64,000 nucleotides of DNA. Source: Bacillota bacterium (GTDB lineage: Bacteria > Bacillota > Desulfotomaculia > Desulfotomaculales > VENG01). Each line of letters starts with the position of its first letter. Within the stretch, counting starts at the first letter, position 1. The notes beneath the pieces were generated by a model. It worked only from the letters and a program-made list of their open reading frames with translations. It was not told the origin of the DNA and made no database searches. The stretch lies in the NCBI GenBank assembly GCA_009711705.1, contig VENG01000001.1, positions 203,889 through 267,888 of the forward strand, in the 5' to 3' direction. The translations under genes were made by a program, and so were the position numbers. Below are positions 9,664-18,806 of the stretch, piece by piece.

Positions 9664-9693
9664 AAAAAACCCCCGGGTAGGCCGGGGGGTTAA
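9664..9693 (-). terminator. intrinsic terminator of adk
   Basis: A GC-rich stem AACCCCCGG / CCGGGGGGTT is flanked by A- and T-rich tracts just after the adk stop codon. Confidence 0.8.
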
Positions 9694-9699
9694 ATAAAC

Positions 9700-10347
9700 T
9701 TACTTCTTTACTGCTGCAAGCACATCGTCCAGAACTTTGTTGATGTCCTGGTCTCCGTTGATTTCCAGTAGGAGGCCTTGATTGGTGTAGTAATCAATCA
9801 AGGGTTGTGTTTGCTGCTCGTATACGTCCAGGCGCTTGCCTACTGCCTCTTCGTTGTCATCGCTGCGCTGGTAAAGCTCTCCCCCGCACGCATCACATTT
9901 TCCCTCTTCTTTGGGCTTATTAAACATTACGTGGAAGCTGACACCGCAATCCTTACAAATCCTACGCCCGGTTAATCTGGCCATTAATCTTTCCCTGGGT
10001 ACTGCAATGTTAATTACACCGTCGATCTTTATGTTCAGGTCTTTTAATGTCTCGTCCAATGACTTCGCCTGTTCAAGGGTCCTGGGAAAACCGTCTAGCA
10101 AAAAGCCTTTTTCACAGTCAGGCTTGGAAAGACGCTCTTTAACCATTCCCACTACAACTTCATCAGGAACCAGAGCACCCTGGTCCATAAATTCCTTGGC
10201 CTTTTTGCCCATATCTGTGCCTTCTTTAATGGCAGCACGGAACATATCGCCTGTAGAAATGTGGGTAATATCCACTTCTTTAACTAGTCTTTCAGCTTGG
10301 GTTCCTTTACCGGCTCCCGGTGGTCCCATAATAAGTAAATTCACCAA
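9700..10347 (-). CDS. adk: adenylate kinase
   Basis: This enzyme interconverts ATP, AMP and ADP. The P-loop GPPGAGKGT is at residues 8-16, the AMP-binding STGDMFR and GFPRT motifs are present, and the LID domain carries four cysteines (C131, C134, C151, C154) of the zinc-binding Gram-positive type. Length (215 aa) is canonical. It is not flanked by secY/map ribosomal genes as in many Firmicutes, and has its own terminator, so it is probably monocistronic here. Confidence 0.97.
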   Translation of the reverse strand: MVNLLIMGPPGAGKGTQAERLVKEVDITHISTGDMFRAAIKEGTDMGKKAKEFMDQGALVPDEVVVGMVKERLSKPDCEKGFLLDGFPRTLEQAKSLDETLKDLNIKIDGVINIAVPRERLMARLTGRRICKDCGVSFHVMFNKPKEEGKCDACGGELYQRSDDNEEAVGKRLDVYEQQTQPLIDYYTNQGLLLEINGDQDINKVLDDVLAAVKK

Positions 10348-10496
10348 TACCCCTCCCGTTTGTTAAAAATCTAACAAGCCCTGTTAGTTTGTACCCATTA
10401 TAGCATAAATGGTACTTATATGAAATATCTTTACCAGTTATGATCATGTTAAATGCCAGTTCTTAAAATTACCTTTTTGTAACTTTTTTATTAACC

Positions 10497-10688
10497 TCAT
10501 ATGTTGATATGGTAACCGAAGGAATGACCCCAGTGTACCGTACGCGAGGCCCCGTCTGTAAAAGACTTCCCAAAGGCGCTACTTTGATTGAAATTGCCTC
10601 GGGGACTCACCAAAAACGTATTTAAATTAAATGCGGAGAGAGTCTGATTATTTTTACCAAGTGTAAACCCCTTGTCAACGTAACTCAC
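10497..10688 (-). CDS. hypothetical 63-aa ORF overlapping the stop of the upstream gene
   Basis: A GTG start overlaps the stop of the upstream membrane-anchored protein as GTGA, which would allow translational coupling. The product is polar, without membrane segment or recognised motif. There is only a weak GTGGGG-type ribosome site. It could be a real downstream cistron or a chance frame. Confidence 0.28.
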   Translation of the reverse strand: MSYVDKGFTLGKNNQTLSAFNLNTFLVSPRGNFNQSSAFGKSFTDGASRTVHWGHSFGYHINI

Positions 10689-11656
10689 TTTAACCCCACT
10701 TCCTCCAGAGACCCAACGTTAATTATTTTCCAGACCCCATCTTTGTAAATAAGATAAATCTTCTGTTGTGCGACTAAAGAACGGTCATCGGGATCGCGAA
10801 AGTTTAGATTATAGGTGTATACATCGCGGTATTCCTGATACTCTCCCTCGTAATTAAGATATCTATAACTGCTCCAAGGTGAAGCCCAATATTGGTGGTT
10901 AAGTTTTCCCCAAGGGAATTCATCCCTTACATTAGGTAGCATAAAGCCTTCTATTTCCTCTTTACTACCTTTTCGTAATGTATAATAAATCTTTGTTAAT
11001 TTTCGTTCCGTTTCAAACTCTTCCCGCGGAGGTTTTGGGGTAAAAAAGTCATTATAGGTATGTGATTCCCAATGAGTTTGGTTAAAGGTTAGTTCCCAGA
11101 TCTTTTCATCATCCTCATTTTCAGCATCAACCTTAAAAATATCAATGTCAAATGGGAAATTATCCCCGTAGCTTTCAAAAAAAACTACATTGCCGCGACT
11201 ACTGGATTTTAACCCTTCGCCTGAGGTAAAGGCAGAGTTGTTTTTGTCCGTAACATCAATATCTAATAGATCTAATAATCCTTCTGTATCAAGCTCAGGA
11301 GACTCTGAAACAAGGAAACCCTTGACATTTATCCTTCCGAAGTCTTTATTTACCTCATAGGGGGTACTGTAAAAATAGAATACTTTCATTAAGCTCGTTG
11401 TGAGTCTCGAAGGGTGTTTTGCCGCAAAGTCGTGGTACCAGGGAGGGTCATCAAAAGAATAGTCTCTTTTTACGTTCGTAAGCACTATTTCTTCTACCCT
11501 TATGGGGCCATTATCTGTAATTACTTTTTCATTAAGGTCTATTCTTCTTACAGTGTAGAAGTGTTGACTGAAAAAGTAAGCGGAGACGATTAACCATAAT
11601 AAAATAACCACGTATACCACAGTAATTAACTTATTAGCCTTTGAGATTCTCCTCAT
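10685..11656 (-). CDS. membrane-anchored hypothetical protein
   Basis: It is a 323-residue protein with one N-terminal membrane segment (about residues 10-30) preceded by Arg/Lys, so the bulk is expected outside the membrane. The C-terminal tail, ending IYKDGVWKIINVGSLEEVG, resembles NTF2-like or DUF tails seen in sporulation-associated anchored proteins, but I do not recognise the family. A shorter, frameshifted relative is at 24757-25081: both share the anchor type, a Q-H-rich segment after it, and the terminal Tyr/Lys-rich strand. It heads the 10.4-25 kb membrane-protein region. Confidence 0.65.
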   Translation of the reverse strand: MRRISKANKLITVVYVVILLWLIVSAYFFSQHFYTVRRIDLNEKVITDNGPIRVEEIVLTNVKRDYSFDDPPWYHDFAAKHPSRLTTSLMKVFYFYSTPYEVNKDFGRINVKGFLVSESPELDTEGLLDLLDIDVTDKNNSAFTSGEGLKSSSRGNVVFFESYGDNFPFDIDIFKVDAENEDDEKIWELTFNQTHWESHTYNDFFTPKPPREEFETERKLTKIYYTLRKGSKEEIEGFMLPNVRDEFPWGKLNHQYWASPWSSYRYLNYEGEYQEYRDVYTYNLNFRDPDDRSLVAQQKIYLIYKDGVWKIINVGSLEEVGLK

Positions 11657-11729
11657 CTCCTTTTATTCCTGAATGCTGCCCATGGGTGACCTCTCCATAC
11701 TCATCTAATGGACCCCCAGCAAGGCTATT

Positions 11730-12419
11730 TTAAAGCATAGACTTGACCACCGGAGCATATTTCCTGCTCACCAGCACCTCTTGATCAGACCCCTGCATAA
11801 CTGCTGTGTAAGTTTTGTCACCGGTAGGTATTAGTCTTTTTATTCTATCTACATTTACAATAAAACTTTTATGACAACGGGCAAAGCCCAGGTGCCTTAG
11901 CTGTTTTTCAAAACCTGCTAGCTTCCCGGCAACAATATACTTACTGTTTGTTGTACATATGGAGACTTTTTTACCCAGAGGAACCGTTTCAATAAAAATA
12001 ATTTTGTCTGTGGCAATTGAGACTATTTCACCTTTAACATTAACTGAAATTTTTGCGTTCGGTTTTGACGAAAGCCTCTCCCTGATGCGCTTTAAGCTAA
12101 GCTTTAATCTTTCAGGAGTAACCGGTTTCAATAAATAATCCACTGACCCAATCTCAAATGCATCCAAAGCAAATTCATTGTGGGCTGTGATAAAGACAGT
12201 AAAAACTGTTTCATCTATTTCTCTTGCCAGGGCCACTCCGGACATCCCGGGCATGGTTATATCCAAAAATGCTACGTCAGGGTTATAATTATTAATGGCT
12301 TTTAATGCATCCTCGCCATTGTAAGCCTCGCTGATAATCTCAACATCATTTTCTTGACTAAGCAATTGTTTTATGTACTTTAATTCTGCGTGGTTATCAT
12401 CGGCAATAATTACCCGCAC
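11730..12419 (-). CDS. LytTR-family response regulator
   Basis: The receiver domain holds phosphoacceptor D53 (FLDITMPGMSG) and acidic residues D7 and D8. The C-terminal LytTR DNA-binding domain spans about residues 130-229, with the typical FARCHKSFIVN and VSRKYA motifs. This AlgR/AgrA/LytR class usually controls cell-envelope, quorum or stress genes by binding paired direct repeats. It is 20 bases downstream of its histidine kinase in the same operon. Targets are unknown; the nearby small membrane protein genes are reasonable candidates. Confidence 0.93.
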   Translation of the reverse strand: MRVIIADDNHAELKYIKQLLSQENDVEIISEAYNGEDALKAINNYNPDVAFLDITMPGMSGVALAREIDETVFTVFITAHNEFALDAFEIGSVDYLLKPVTPERLKLSLKRIRERLSSKPNAKISVNVKGEIVSIATDKIIFIETVPLGKKVSICTTNSKYIVAGKLAGFEKQLRHLGFARCHKSFIVNVDRIKRLIPTGDKTYTAVMQGSDQEVLVSRKYAPVVKSML

Positions 12420-12439
12420 CGTAACTCCTCCATAATGTT

Positions 12440-13306
12440 TTATGATATTGCACCAGGCAGGCTGTGGTTAGTTTGGCTCTTAGGAATGGAAATCCAAAAG
12501 CTCTTATCTTCCTCACTGTACAGTACTCTGCCCCCGTAAGAATTGACAGTTTTCCTAACCAGGGCCAGTCCATACCCTCGGTAGTTTCCTTTAGTTGAAA
12601 ACCCATCTTCAAACATCTTTCCTGCAATCTTCTCATCAATGGCCGGCCCGGAATTCATTATGGAAAAATGATAAGAACCGCTTGTCTCCACTATGGTAAA
12701 TTTAATTTCTTTTTGAGTATTGTTATCGTGTTCAGTTACTGCTGCTATGGCGTTATCCAGTATATTACCAAATACTGTGGTGATATCCTTGGATCCCATA
12801 TGAAAAAGCTTCATGTCGCTTTGTACTTCCAGTGTAAAAGCAATGCCCCTGGTACTTGCCATACCCCTCTTATTCTCCAGCAGCACCCGCAGCGGGGCAT
12901 TGGGAATGCTCAAAAGCCAGCTGTTAAAGCGGCAATCTGTTCCTACATTTTTCAAATACTGCGCAGCCTCTTCATGCTCTCCGGTAACCATTAAACCATA
13001 GACAGAATGCAGGTGGTTAACAAATTCATGCCTTTCACTACGGATTAACCGCAGTGCCTCTTCTGCAGCTTCTGAGTGCATATTAAGTTTTTGGGTTACA
13101 AAATCCATATTAAACAGCCACTTGATAACCAGCACTACTATCAGATAATTACAAACAGCCACAAATATAATTAAAAGGTCCGATATAGTGATCTGATGGT
13201 TGTAAAAGGCCACAACTCTGGCCGCCAATAAAATTAAGAAGGTTTCGATCATTAACAATATGATTAATCGCTCAACCGGTTTGGAATACATGCGAATACA
13301 GTCCAC
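12440..13306 (-). CDS. AgrC-like sensor histidine kinase
   Basis: Two membrane segments (about residues 13-34 and 40-64) precede a SpoOB-type dimerisation helix with phosphoacceptor H93 in SERHEFVNHLHS. The GHKL ATPase domain has an N-box (ILDNAIAAV) and G-boxes (GYGLALVRK). The sensor part is unusually short. The adjacent upstream gene encodes a five-segment membrane protein that looks like the missing sensor module, so the receptor may be split across two polypeptides. No AgrD-like peptide or AgrB protease gene is found nearby. Confidence 0.9.
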   Translation of the reverse strand: MDCIRMYSKPVERLIILLMIETFLILLAARVVAFYNHQITISDLLIIFVAVCNYLIVVLVIKWLFNMDFVTQKLNMHSEAAEEALRLIRSERHEFVNHLHSVYGLMVTGEHEEAAQYLKNVGTDCRFNSWLLSIPNAPLRVLLENKRGMASTRGIAFTLEVQSDMKLFHMGSKDITTVFGNILDNAIAAVTEHDNNTQKEIKFTIVETSGSYHFSIMNSGPAIDEKIAGKMFEDGFSTKGNYRGYGLALVRKTVNSYGGRVLYSEEDKSFWISIPKSQTNHSLPGAIS

Positions 13307-13307
13307 T

Positions 13308-13775
13308 TCATTTTACTATATTTAAACGAATTCTCTTCTTGTATATAAACCACGTAACAAAGGCAAAAATAAACAAATTTGGCCAGCCTATAAGTGTCCG
13401 GAGTAAAGGCTCTTGCCAGATTTTCTCAATGCTTAAACCTAATTGCATTTCAAGTAAAAGCGTAACCGAATTCTCCAGGGCTAAAAGTGTGCTCGTACAT
13501 AATAAGGTTGCCAGAAAGGCCTGTTTGAAGTTCATTTTAAAAAGAACCATAAATAGCACAATAATTAACGCCACAGAAATGATAGCGTTAAACCCAAAAG
13601 GGAGCGGCAAAAGTCTAATGAAATAAGTCCCTACAGCTGCCAACACAGAGGTGCCGAGAACCCTGGGAAAGTGGACTTTTTGCCCTAAGATTATTAGCCC
13701 AAAGGTGAAAATTAAAAGTTCTTCCGGTATTGAATACAACAGCAGGGTAATAAGCGGCATCCTATCCATAAACAT
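13308..13775 (-). CDS. integral membrane protein, putative sensor subunit of the two-component system
   Basis: The 155-residue protein has about five hydrophobic segments and starts MFMDRMPLITLLLYSIPEE, resembling the N-terminal sensor region of AgrC/accessory-regulator kinases. It abuts the kinase gene with one base between stop and start, which suggests obligate co-expression. An internal segment (FKQAFLATLL...TLLALENSV) is strongly repeated in the decayed copy at 17100-17583. The function as split sensor is inferred from order and topology. Confidence 0.75.
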   Translation of the reverse strand: MFMDRMPLITLLLYSIPEELLIFTFGLIILGQKVHFPRVLGTSVLAAVGTYFIRLLPLPFGFNAIISVALIIVLFMVLFKMNFKQAFLATLLCTSTLLALENSVTLLLEMQLGLSIEKIWQEPLLRTLIGWPNLFIFAFVTWFIYKKRIRLNIVK

Positions 13776-14082
13776 CCACCTTTCCCTTTTTATTATTTAG
13801 TTGGACAGTAATACCCTCTTATTCCTCCCTATGTTACCTTTTTTTGACCCTGAGTGGCGGCTTAGCTCATTTCTTCATAACCAGTCCCGGGTTGCCGTAT
13901 CACTGGATCTCCCGGTACATCTTACTCTTTTCTCTAAAGAATACCTTTTGAATGTCTACCTAAAAGTTTAAAAAAGACTGTAACAAATGCCTTTTTTAAG
14001 ACACTAGCAAAGTTAGAAGGCACTGAATTGCCCCGTAGTAAATTGTTTATGCGATTGGAGTACACATTGATTTGAAAACGAG
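13776..14082. other. intergenic region, upstream of two divergent transcription units
   Basis: The first ~60 bases upstream of the membrane sensor gene (to about 13835) are almost identical to 17584-17645, upstream of its decayed copy. A second element at 13970-14009 resembles 18766-18806 (AAAAAGA-CTGTAACAA followed by T-run and GACACTAG). No gene is seen. Confidence 0.6.
13970..14009. promoter_or_regulatory. conserved upstream motif, copy 1
   Basis: The sequence reads AAAAAGACTGTAACAA, then a GCC, a T-run and GACACTAG. It shares spacing and most bases with 18766-18806. Both copies stand about 75-100 bases before a small membrane-peptide ORF. Role as a promoter element or operator is inferred from duplication only. 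Confidence 0.45.
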
Positions 14083-14489
14083 GTGTTATTTATTCAAGAA
14101 CGGATTTTAAAAGTTAGTGCTACTATTGTAGTCATTACCTGTATTTATTTAACAGCAGATATGTATGGAGAAATACAAAGACTGATTAAAGAAATGGCTC
14201 CCAGTATGAACCTTATACATTGCTAACACTTTATGGAATACTAATTGGAATTTCTATCGAATGGCATGGTTTGAAAACCATTTTCAGAAGTGGATTTAAA
14301 GTAAATTGGCTGATTATACCTGCACTCTTGGTTTTAATAATTGGTTTTGTCCCTGATTATTACTGGCTTTTTTGGTTCGGTGTAGGTAAACCCTGGTTAA
14401 TAGAGCCTCTGCGTTATCGTGAGTCCCAAATGGCTATTGACATTATTGCAGGTGTTTTACTAATACGCTCGTTAACCAGTAAAAAATAA
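14083..14489 (+). pseudogene. small membrane protein gene, probably frameshifted
   Basis: The first frame (14083-14226, GTG start after CGAGGTG) encodes one membrane segment and ends just after MNLIH. The second frame (14220-14489) continues directly as LLTLYGILIGISIEW with three hydrophobic segments and ends RSLTSKK. Joining them at 14220 gives one continuous ~135-residue four-segment membrane protein, so a single-base indel is likely. The alternative is two genes coupled by a TTG that overlaps the upstream stop. No family is recognised. Confidence 0.55.
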
Positions 14490-14569
14490 GTAGCAGGAAT
14501 TTTAGGTGATTGTCCCTGGTAATTGGTAATCTGTAATTGTTGAATAGTATATTGGTAGGAGGTAACCAG

Positions 14570-15550
14570 TTGTTTGCAAGATTAATATTTTCCCTGATAT
14601 GCGCGTTAACACTGACCATACTTGCCGGTTGTTCACCCGAGTATGATCAACCCAGGGCAGAGAAAGCAGCCCGTAACTATATAACATCCCTTATTAATCA
14701 TAAATATTCGGAAGCTAATAAAATGCTTGCAGATACAACTTTGAAGTCAGATTCGACGGTACCTGACTTCAAGGAAAAACCAATAAACCTGCAATTTTTT
14801 TATATTTCAGGGTCAACTTTTAATGAAGGGCCGGAAAGAACTACAGCCCGGATTTTCTTTGCAGGCACTAACCGGGAAAACGAGCCCGTAAATGGTTTTT
14901 TACCCCTGATTAAACAAGAAAACAGCTGGATGGTTGAAAACCCACAGCCGATTATTTTTGATAGGGGCAATCAATTTAGTCTTAAGGGCATAACAACCTG
15001 CATCTCTGATACCGGGCAAAACTCACGGTCTTTTACCGGCAAACCTGGTGACGATGATTATATTGCCGTTTTTAGAGGGGAGGGCAATCATTGGGCTTTA
15101 GAATTTGTGGTCAATGATGGACTACGACTGAGTAGTCATTTATACACTAGCGGTATATTTACTGTGGAATATAAGGGGAAACTTTCAGAATTAGCATCTA
15201 AAAGAATTGGTTGGGAATCCGCCGTCGTGCACAAAAATGTAACGGCTACAAATAAAAACGGGCGCTGGGTAGTGAAAACTAAAGACGACTATACTTTTAG
15301 CAGACCTACTAATGTGCTCCATGGCTGGAGTGGAGGGGTAGATCACAGTGTCAATAATACAACTCCTGAAAAAAAGGAGTTTACTGACAGAGTGCACTTA
15401 CTCTCTTATGATTTATTAGGCCATTCACGAGATACTATTGAGGCAACAATAGAGTGGGGCAACCAAATTGAAACGATAAAAATGAGGAAAGTTTTCTTTA
15501 GGCCTACCAGCTATAAAATAATACCATATCCAAGGTTATCTCAACAATGA
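14570..15550 (+). CDS. lipoprotein of unknown function
   Basis: The TTG at 14570 is preferred because of TAGGAGG eight bases upstream. The product has a signal peptide with lipobox LTILAGC, so it is expected to be lipid-anchored outside the membrane. The N-terminal part resembles an NTF2-like DUF (RAEKAARNYITSLINHKYSEA). The C-terminal ~180 residues contain a beta-rich domain starting at FRGEGNHWALEF. This domain is shared with the lipoprotein at 20786-21322 (FKGEGNKWEATI) and ends with a similar EATIEWGN/VTVDWRD strand. Function is unknown. Confidence 0.72.
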   Translation: MFARLIFSLICALTLTILAGCSPEYDQPRAEKAARNYITSLINHKYSEANKMLADTTLKSDSTVPDFKEKPINLQFFYISGSTFNEGPERTTARIFFAGTNRENEPVNGFLPLIKQENSWMVENPQPIIFDRGNQFSLKGITTCISDTGQNSRSFTGKPGDDDYIAVFRGEGNHWALEFVVNDGLRLSSHLYTSGIFTVEYKGKLSELASKRIGWESAVVHKNVTATNKNGRWVVKTKDDYTFSRPTNVLHGWSGGVDHSVNNTTPEKKEFTDRVHLLSYDLLGHSRDTIEATIEWGNQIETIKMRKVFFRPTSYKIIPYPRLSQQ

Positions 15551-15996
15551 AGAGTTTTACCGGCCATGATGGGTTTAATTCCTAATCTTCCTGCTTGGTA
15601 CCCTAATTTAAGAATACCTAGACATATAAAATATAATCCTGACCCCAAAACCATGGAAATGGGATACCCCAAAATATATTTCGTCCCAAATTTTGACGTC
15701 AATAAATTAAACCAGAATGGAACAGTAAAATAGACCGGTAGCTTGCAATTTAAAGGAGATGTTAAAAATTGGGGCATTACGAAATTATGAGTATATTAAT
15801 TGGTATCTTGGGTTTCCGATCTCTCTGATTATCCCTATAGGAATAATCATTATTATTATTAAACTTGATTTCGCTGCAGAAACCCTATTTTCTATAAATC
15901 AACTACAATATATAACCGTCAAAGATTTGCTCTTAACTATATATGGACACAATTGCTTAAATTTGGACTTTTCGCAGTGGAATCAAACTTAATTAT
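15551..15996. other. region with degenerate ORFs only
   Basis: Around 15567-15733 the plus strand reads a short frame rich in Pro/Tyr (MMGLIPNLPAWYPNL...), while the minus strand reads a hydrophobic 78-residue frame; neither has a ribosome site. From 15774 a TTG frame behind AAAGGAG (LGHYEIMSILIGILGF) stops early, and the next frame (SLIIPIGIIIIIIKLDF) continues it, as expected for a frameshifted single-segment membrane protein. I treat the stretch as decayed coding sequence. Confidence 0.4.
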
Positions 15997-16311
15997 TTGT
16001 CCAAACGACTGGAAGAAATAGCCTCAAAGTTTCGGCATAGAAAGAATTATGCCAATTTGCCCCCAAGTAAAAACGGTAGTAACATAAGCTTGATTAGTAA
16101 AATCCCCGAGCAGTTAGGTTTAACCGAGGTAGAACCGGAAACAAGAACCGAAATTTGTTCACTTATTGGCAATGCTTATAATTTAGCCGATAGACACATC
16201 GGAGAAATTAAGGACACACCTTTCGAGAACAAATATTTAGCAAGCACGATTGAAGGGATTGTAGTGATTGATCTTAATACTTCAAACCCTACCTTAAAAA
16301 AAGCTAAGTGA
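15997..16311 (+). CDS. hypothetical 104-aa ORF
   Basis: The frame starts at TTG (SKRLEEIASKFRHRKNY) without a good ribosome site. It encodes a soluble protein with no recognised motif. It may be a fragment of a larger decayed gene, since the flanking sequence also looks degenerate. Confidence 0.35.
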   Translation: MSKRLEEIASKFRHRKNYANLPPSKNGSNISLISKIPEQLGLTEVEPETRTEICSLIGNAYNLADRHIGEIKDTPFENKYLASTIEGIVVIDLNTSNPTLKKAK

Positions 16312-16427
16312 CGATACTGAGGTGAGTGATTGGCTTTAAGGACAATAATAAGAAAAATTCTGGGCTTTTTTCCCATGGTTATTTACTCTAGGACACAAGA
16401 CGGTAAATGTGCCGTTTTTGGTATAGT

Positions 16428-16598
16428 TTATTCTTTTTTATTTGTTTGCTTAGAATTACGGTAATGCATCGCTGCTAAAAGCCAAAATATTGAGGCTAAC
16501 AAAAAGGTATTGTTATCACCCTCAAAAAGGATCGCACTAAAGTAGCCTAAAACAATACTTGCTAATATATCAGCTGATTTTTTATTAAGATTTTCCAT
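16428..16598 (-). CDS. small membrane protein, 56 aa
   Basis: The product starts MENLNKKSADILASIVLGYF and has two hydrophobic stretches separated by FEGDNN, ending in a Lys-rich tail. An AAAGGAA site lies about 12 bases upstream. Hydrophobic pattern, start signal and charged tail suggest a real small membrane peptide. It is unnamed. Confidence 0.5.
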   Translation of the reverse strand: MENLNKKSADILASIVLGYFSAILFEGDNNTFLLASIFWLLAAMHYRNSKQTNKKE

Positions 16599-16703
16599 TT
16601 GAAAACATCATTCCTTTTAATAATTGCTTTAATATGTTATATTCCATATATCTCATTTTCTTCCTTCCTGCGTATAATAGGTATAATTTAAAGCTTTTTT
16701 ATT

Positions 16704-16877
16704 TTAATCCTTTTTCTTGAGTAAAAGAACAATTTCATCAAGTTTATGTAGAACTTGTTTGTTGTGGTCATTTTTCCGCTTTACGAATTTAACTACTGCA
16801 AATACTAAACCAAAAATCGAGCCCCAGAAAAGCAACATACCAACTATATATAAGATACCGATTAAATCCGCATTCAT
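16704..16877 (-). CDS. small membrane protein with C-terminal coiled coil, 57 aa
   Basis: The ATG at 16877 follows a strong GGAGGGG site. One membrane segment (about residues 5-28) is followed by a short amphipathic helix, KQVLHKLDEIVLLLKKKD. The layout is the same as in the 62-residue protein at 23926-24114 (LNAVNDKIDILLSDKKKE), so these are likely paralogues. Function is unknown. Confidence 0.65.
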   Translation of the reverse strand: MNADLIGILYIVGMLLFWGSIFGLVFAVVKFVKRKNDHNKQVLHKLDEIVLLLKKKD

Positions 16878-17099
16878 TACTATCCCCTCCAAAACACTAG
16901 TCACTAACTAAGATATATAAGTTATGACCTATTTGAAAATCTTTATGACATTATATTCTATTTTCTTATGGCAGGGTTGTTTAAGCTTGTCGCTTTTTGT
17001 GCAGTAAGCGGCTAATTCATATTCACTATCTATTAGGGATTATTAAGTTGATTAGAATCAAACCGACTGCCTAAATTAAAGTAAAAATTATCATCCACT

Positions 17100-17583
17100 T
17101 TATGTATGTGCCATGATCCTCACGAAGCCATTGAAAAAAGCTTCTACCTTGTATATAAACCAGATAATCAGGGCTAAAAGCAACAAGTTTGGCCAGCCTA
17201 TAAAGGTCCTGAGTAGAGTTGTACTGCCAAATTTCCTTAATAGTCAGCCCTAGGTGCATCCGTATCAAGAACAACACCGAATTTTCCAGGGCTAACAATG
17301 TGCTCATACTCAATAATGTTGCTAGAAAGGCCTGTTTAAAATTTAATTTCAAAAGAACTATAAATATCACCAAATCAATATCACAGAGATAATTCCGTTT
17401 ATCCCAAAAGGAAACGGCAGAAGTCTAATGAAATAAGTCCCTACAGCTGCCACCACAGAGGTGCTAAGAACCTGGGAAAGGGGATTTTTGACCCAAGATT
17501 ACTAATCCAAAGGTGAAAAGTAAAAATTCTTCCGGTATTGAATATAACAGCAGGCTAATAATAGGCATCCTATCCATAAACAT
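17100..17583 (-). pseudogene. decayed duplicate of the membrane sensor gene at 13308-13775
   Basis: The start region (MFMDRMPIISLLLYSIPEE-like), the middle LNFKQAFLATLLSMSTLLALENSV and the end FIGWPNLLLLALIIWFIYK can all be recovered. They lie in different frames because of at least two indels, for example near 17380 and near 17210. Upstream sequence 17584-17645 is nearly identical to 13776-13835, so the duplication included the promoter region. The kinase and regulator were not duplicated, or have been lost. Confidence 0.85.
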
Positions 17584-17760
17584 CCACCTTTCCCCTTTTT
17601 ATTGTTTAGTTGGACAGTAATACCCTTTCATTCCTCCCTATGTATTATGCCATTGGATGAAAACAGAGTAGAAGTTGTAAGAGAAGAATTAAAGATTGAT
17701 TTTAGACCATAAAAAAGAAAGTATGGTTTTCAACCGATCCGATGGAGTTGAAGAGTTTTA

Positions 17761-18363
17761 TTATTCGAACAAACCTTTTTCATATTCAAAATCATTTGCA
17801 GCATACTTTTTAAATCGCTCAAACCTATCCTCTGCATCCGAATAATTAGAGTGCATTTTAAAAGATTTTTCCGTCAAGAAAATGGTAAACAATTCGTTGA
17901 ACGATTCCTTTACCCCTTCTTTGTCGGTCTGAAACCCATTATCGAGTTTTTTCATTTTCATTGCAGTTATTGCTTGCAAGTAAGATTCGTCTATTTGCCA
18001 AAGGTTACGATTAAAATCTTTAGAGGTTGACATTTCTCTATCAAACAAGTTGTGAAACTTGACGTAATCAATTCTCAATTCGTTCCTTCTAGCGTTCTGC
18101 CAGAGTTCTTGGTCGCCAACATCGCTAAAATAGTTGTGAGATAAAACTGAACCTATTATATAAGAGGAATGGCTCATTAGTTCCTTTAATTTGATCTGTT
18201 TTTCCAGACTCATTCCGTTATAAGATATTTCATATAATAATTTTTCTTTAGGCATTATAGATCGATCCTGTTGTGTTGGTGGCAGTTTCTGTTTTTCAAC
18301 GTTCCCACAACCGCCGACCATCACCAAGACCACAAAAAAAAGAGTTATAATGACTTTTTTCAT
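17761..18363 (-). CDS. lipoprotein, 200 aa
   Basis: It has a basic N-terminus, a hydrophobic stretch and lipobox VMVGGC (C19), then a linker and a mostly helical domain. No family is recognised. It belongs to the run of envelope proteins in this accessory region. A proper ribosome site (AGGGGAG) precedes the ATG. Confidence 0.65.
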   Translation of the reverse strand: MKKVIITLFFVVLVMVGGCGNVEKQKLPPTQQDRSIMPKEKLLYEISYNGMSLEKQIKLKELMSHSSYIIGSVLSHNYFSDVGDQELWQNARRNELRIDYVKFHNLFDREMSTSKDFNRNLWQIDESYLQAITAMKMKKLDNGFQTDKEGVKESFNELFTIFLTEKSFKMHSNYSDAEDRFERFKKYAANDFEYEKGLFE

Positions 18364-18407
18364 CCAGCACTCCCCTTTTGCCAGCTGTTCGTTTTTAGGT
18401 CTTTATC

Positions 18408-18626
18408 CTAATATTTGTTTTCGCCATTACCGGATTCAGGCCCGCAGTCATGCTGCCGTTCCATTTCCTCCAGCCTATCCGTAAATAATTTATCATCCTG
18501 GTTAACATTTATCCCCAGGGCCTGCCTAATTTCCTTTAGCTCTTCCAGAATCTGAGCCGTCCTAACTGCAGCCAAAATTGAACAAATTAAAATTGTAAGA
18601 GTAATTAATAGGGCTATTAACCACAT
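18408..18626 (-). CDS. small membrane protein with coiled coil, 72 aa
   Basis: One N-terminal membrane segment (MWLIALLITLTILICSILAA) is followed by an amphipathic helix (EELKEIRQALG) and an acidic tail. The AGGAGG site stands at the expected distance before ATG. It has the same design as the small membrane-coiled-coil proteins at 16704 and 23926. It is unnamed. Confidence 0.65.
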   Translation of the reverse strand: MWLIALLITLTILICSILAAVRTAQILEELKEIRQALGINVNQDDKLFTDRLEEMERQHDCGPESGNGENKY

Positions 18627-18765
18627 GGTAATTGCTTAATACCTCCTGCATAGAAAACAAGGGTGCGATGTGCTCCTTCCCTTTATCACAATGTACTTTC
18701 TTTCTTTAACTGACTACTCAATCCCTGATAATGTTCCAATCCGACCATACAGGAAAACCGAAAAT

Positions 18766-18806
18766 TGAAAAAGAACTGTAACAATAGCCGTTTTTTTGAC
18801 ACTAGT
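18766..18806. promoter_or_regulatory. conserved upstream motif, copy 2
   Basis: The sequence reads AAAAAGAACTGTAACAA, then AGCC, a T-run and GACACTAG. It matches copy 1 at 13970-14009. It precedes the 41-residue ORF at 18889 by about 80 bases. A TTGACA is embedded at its 3' side. Confidence 0.45.

Noticed and set aside
15541..15777. Minus-strand 78-codon hydrophobic frame
   Set aside because: It has no ribosome site and lies over another short plus-strand frame; the region looks degenerate, so I did not call it.
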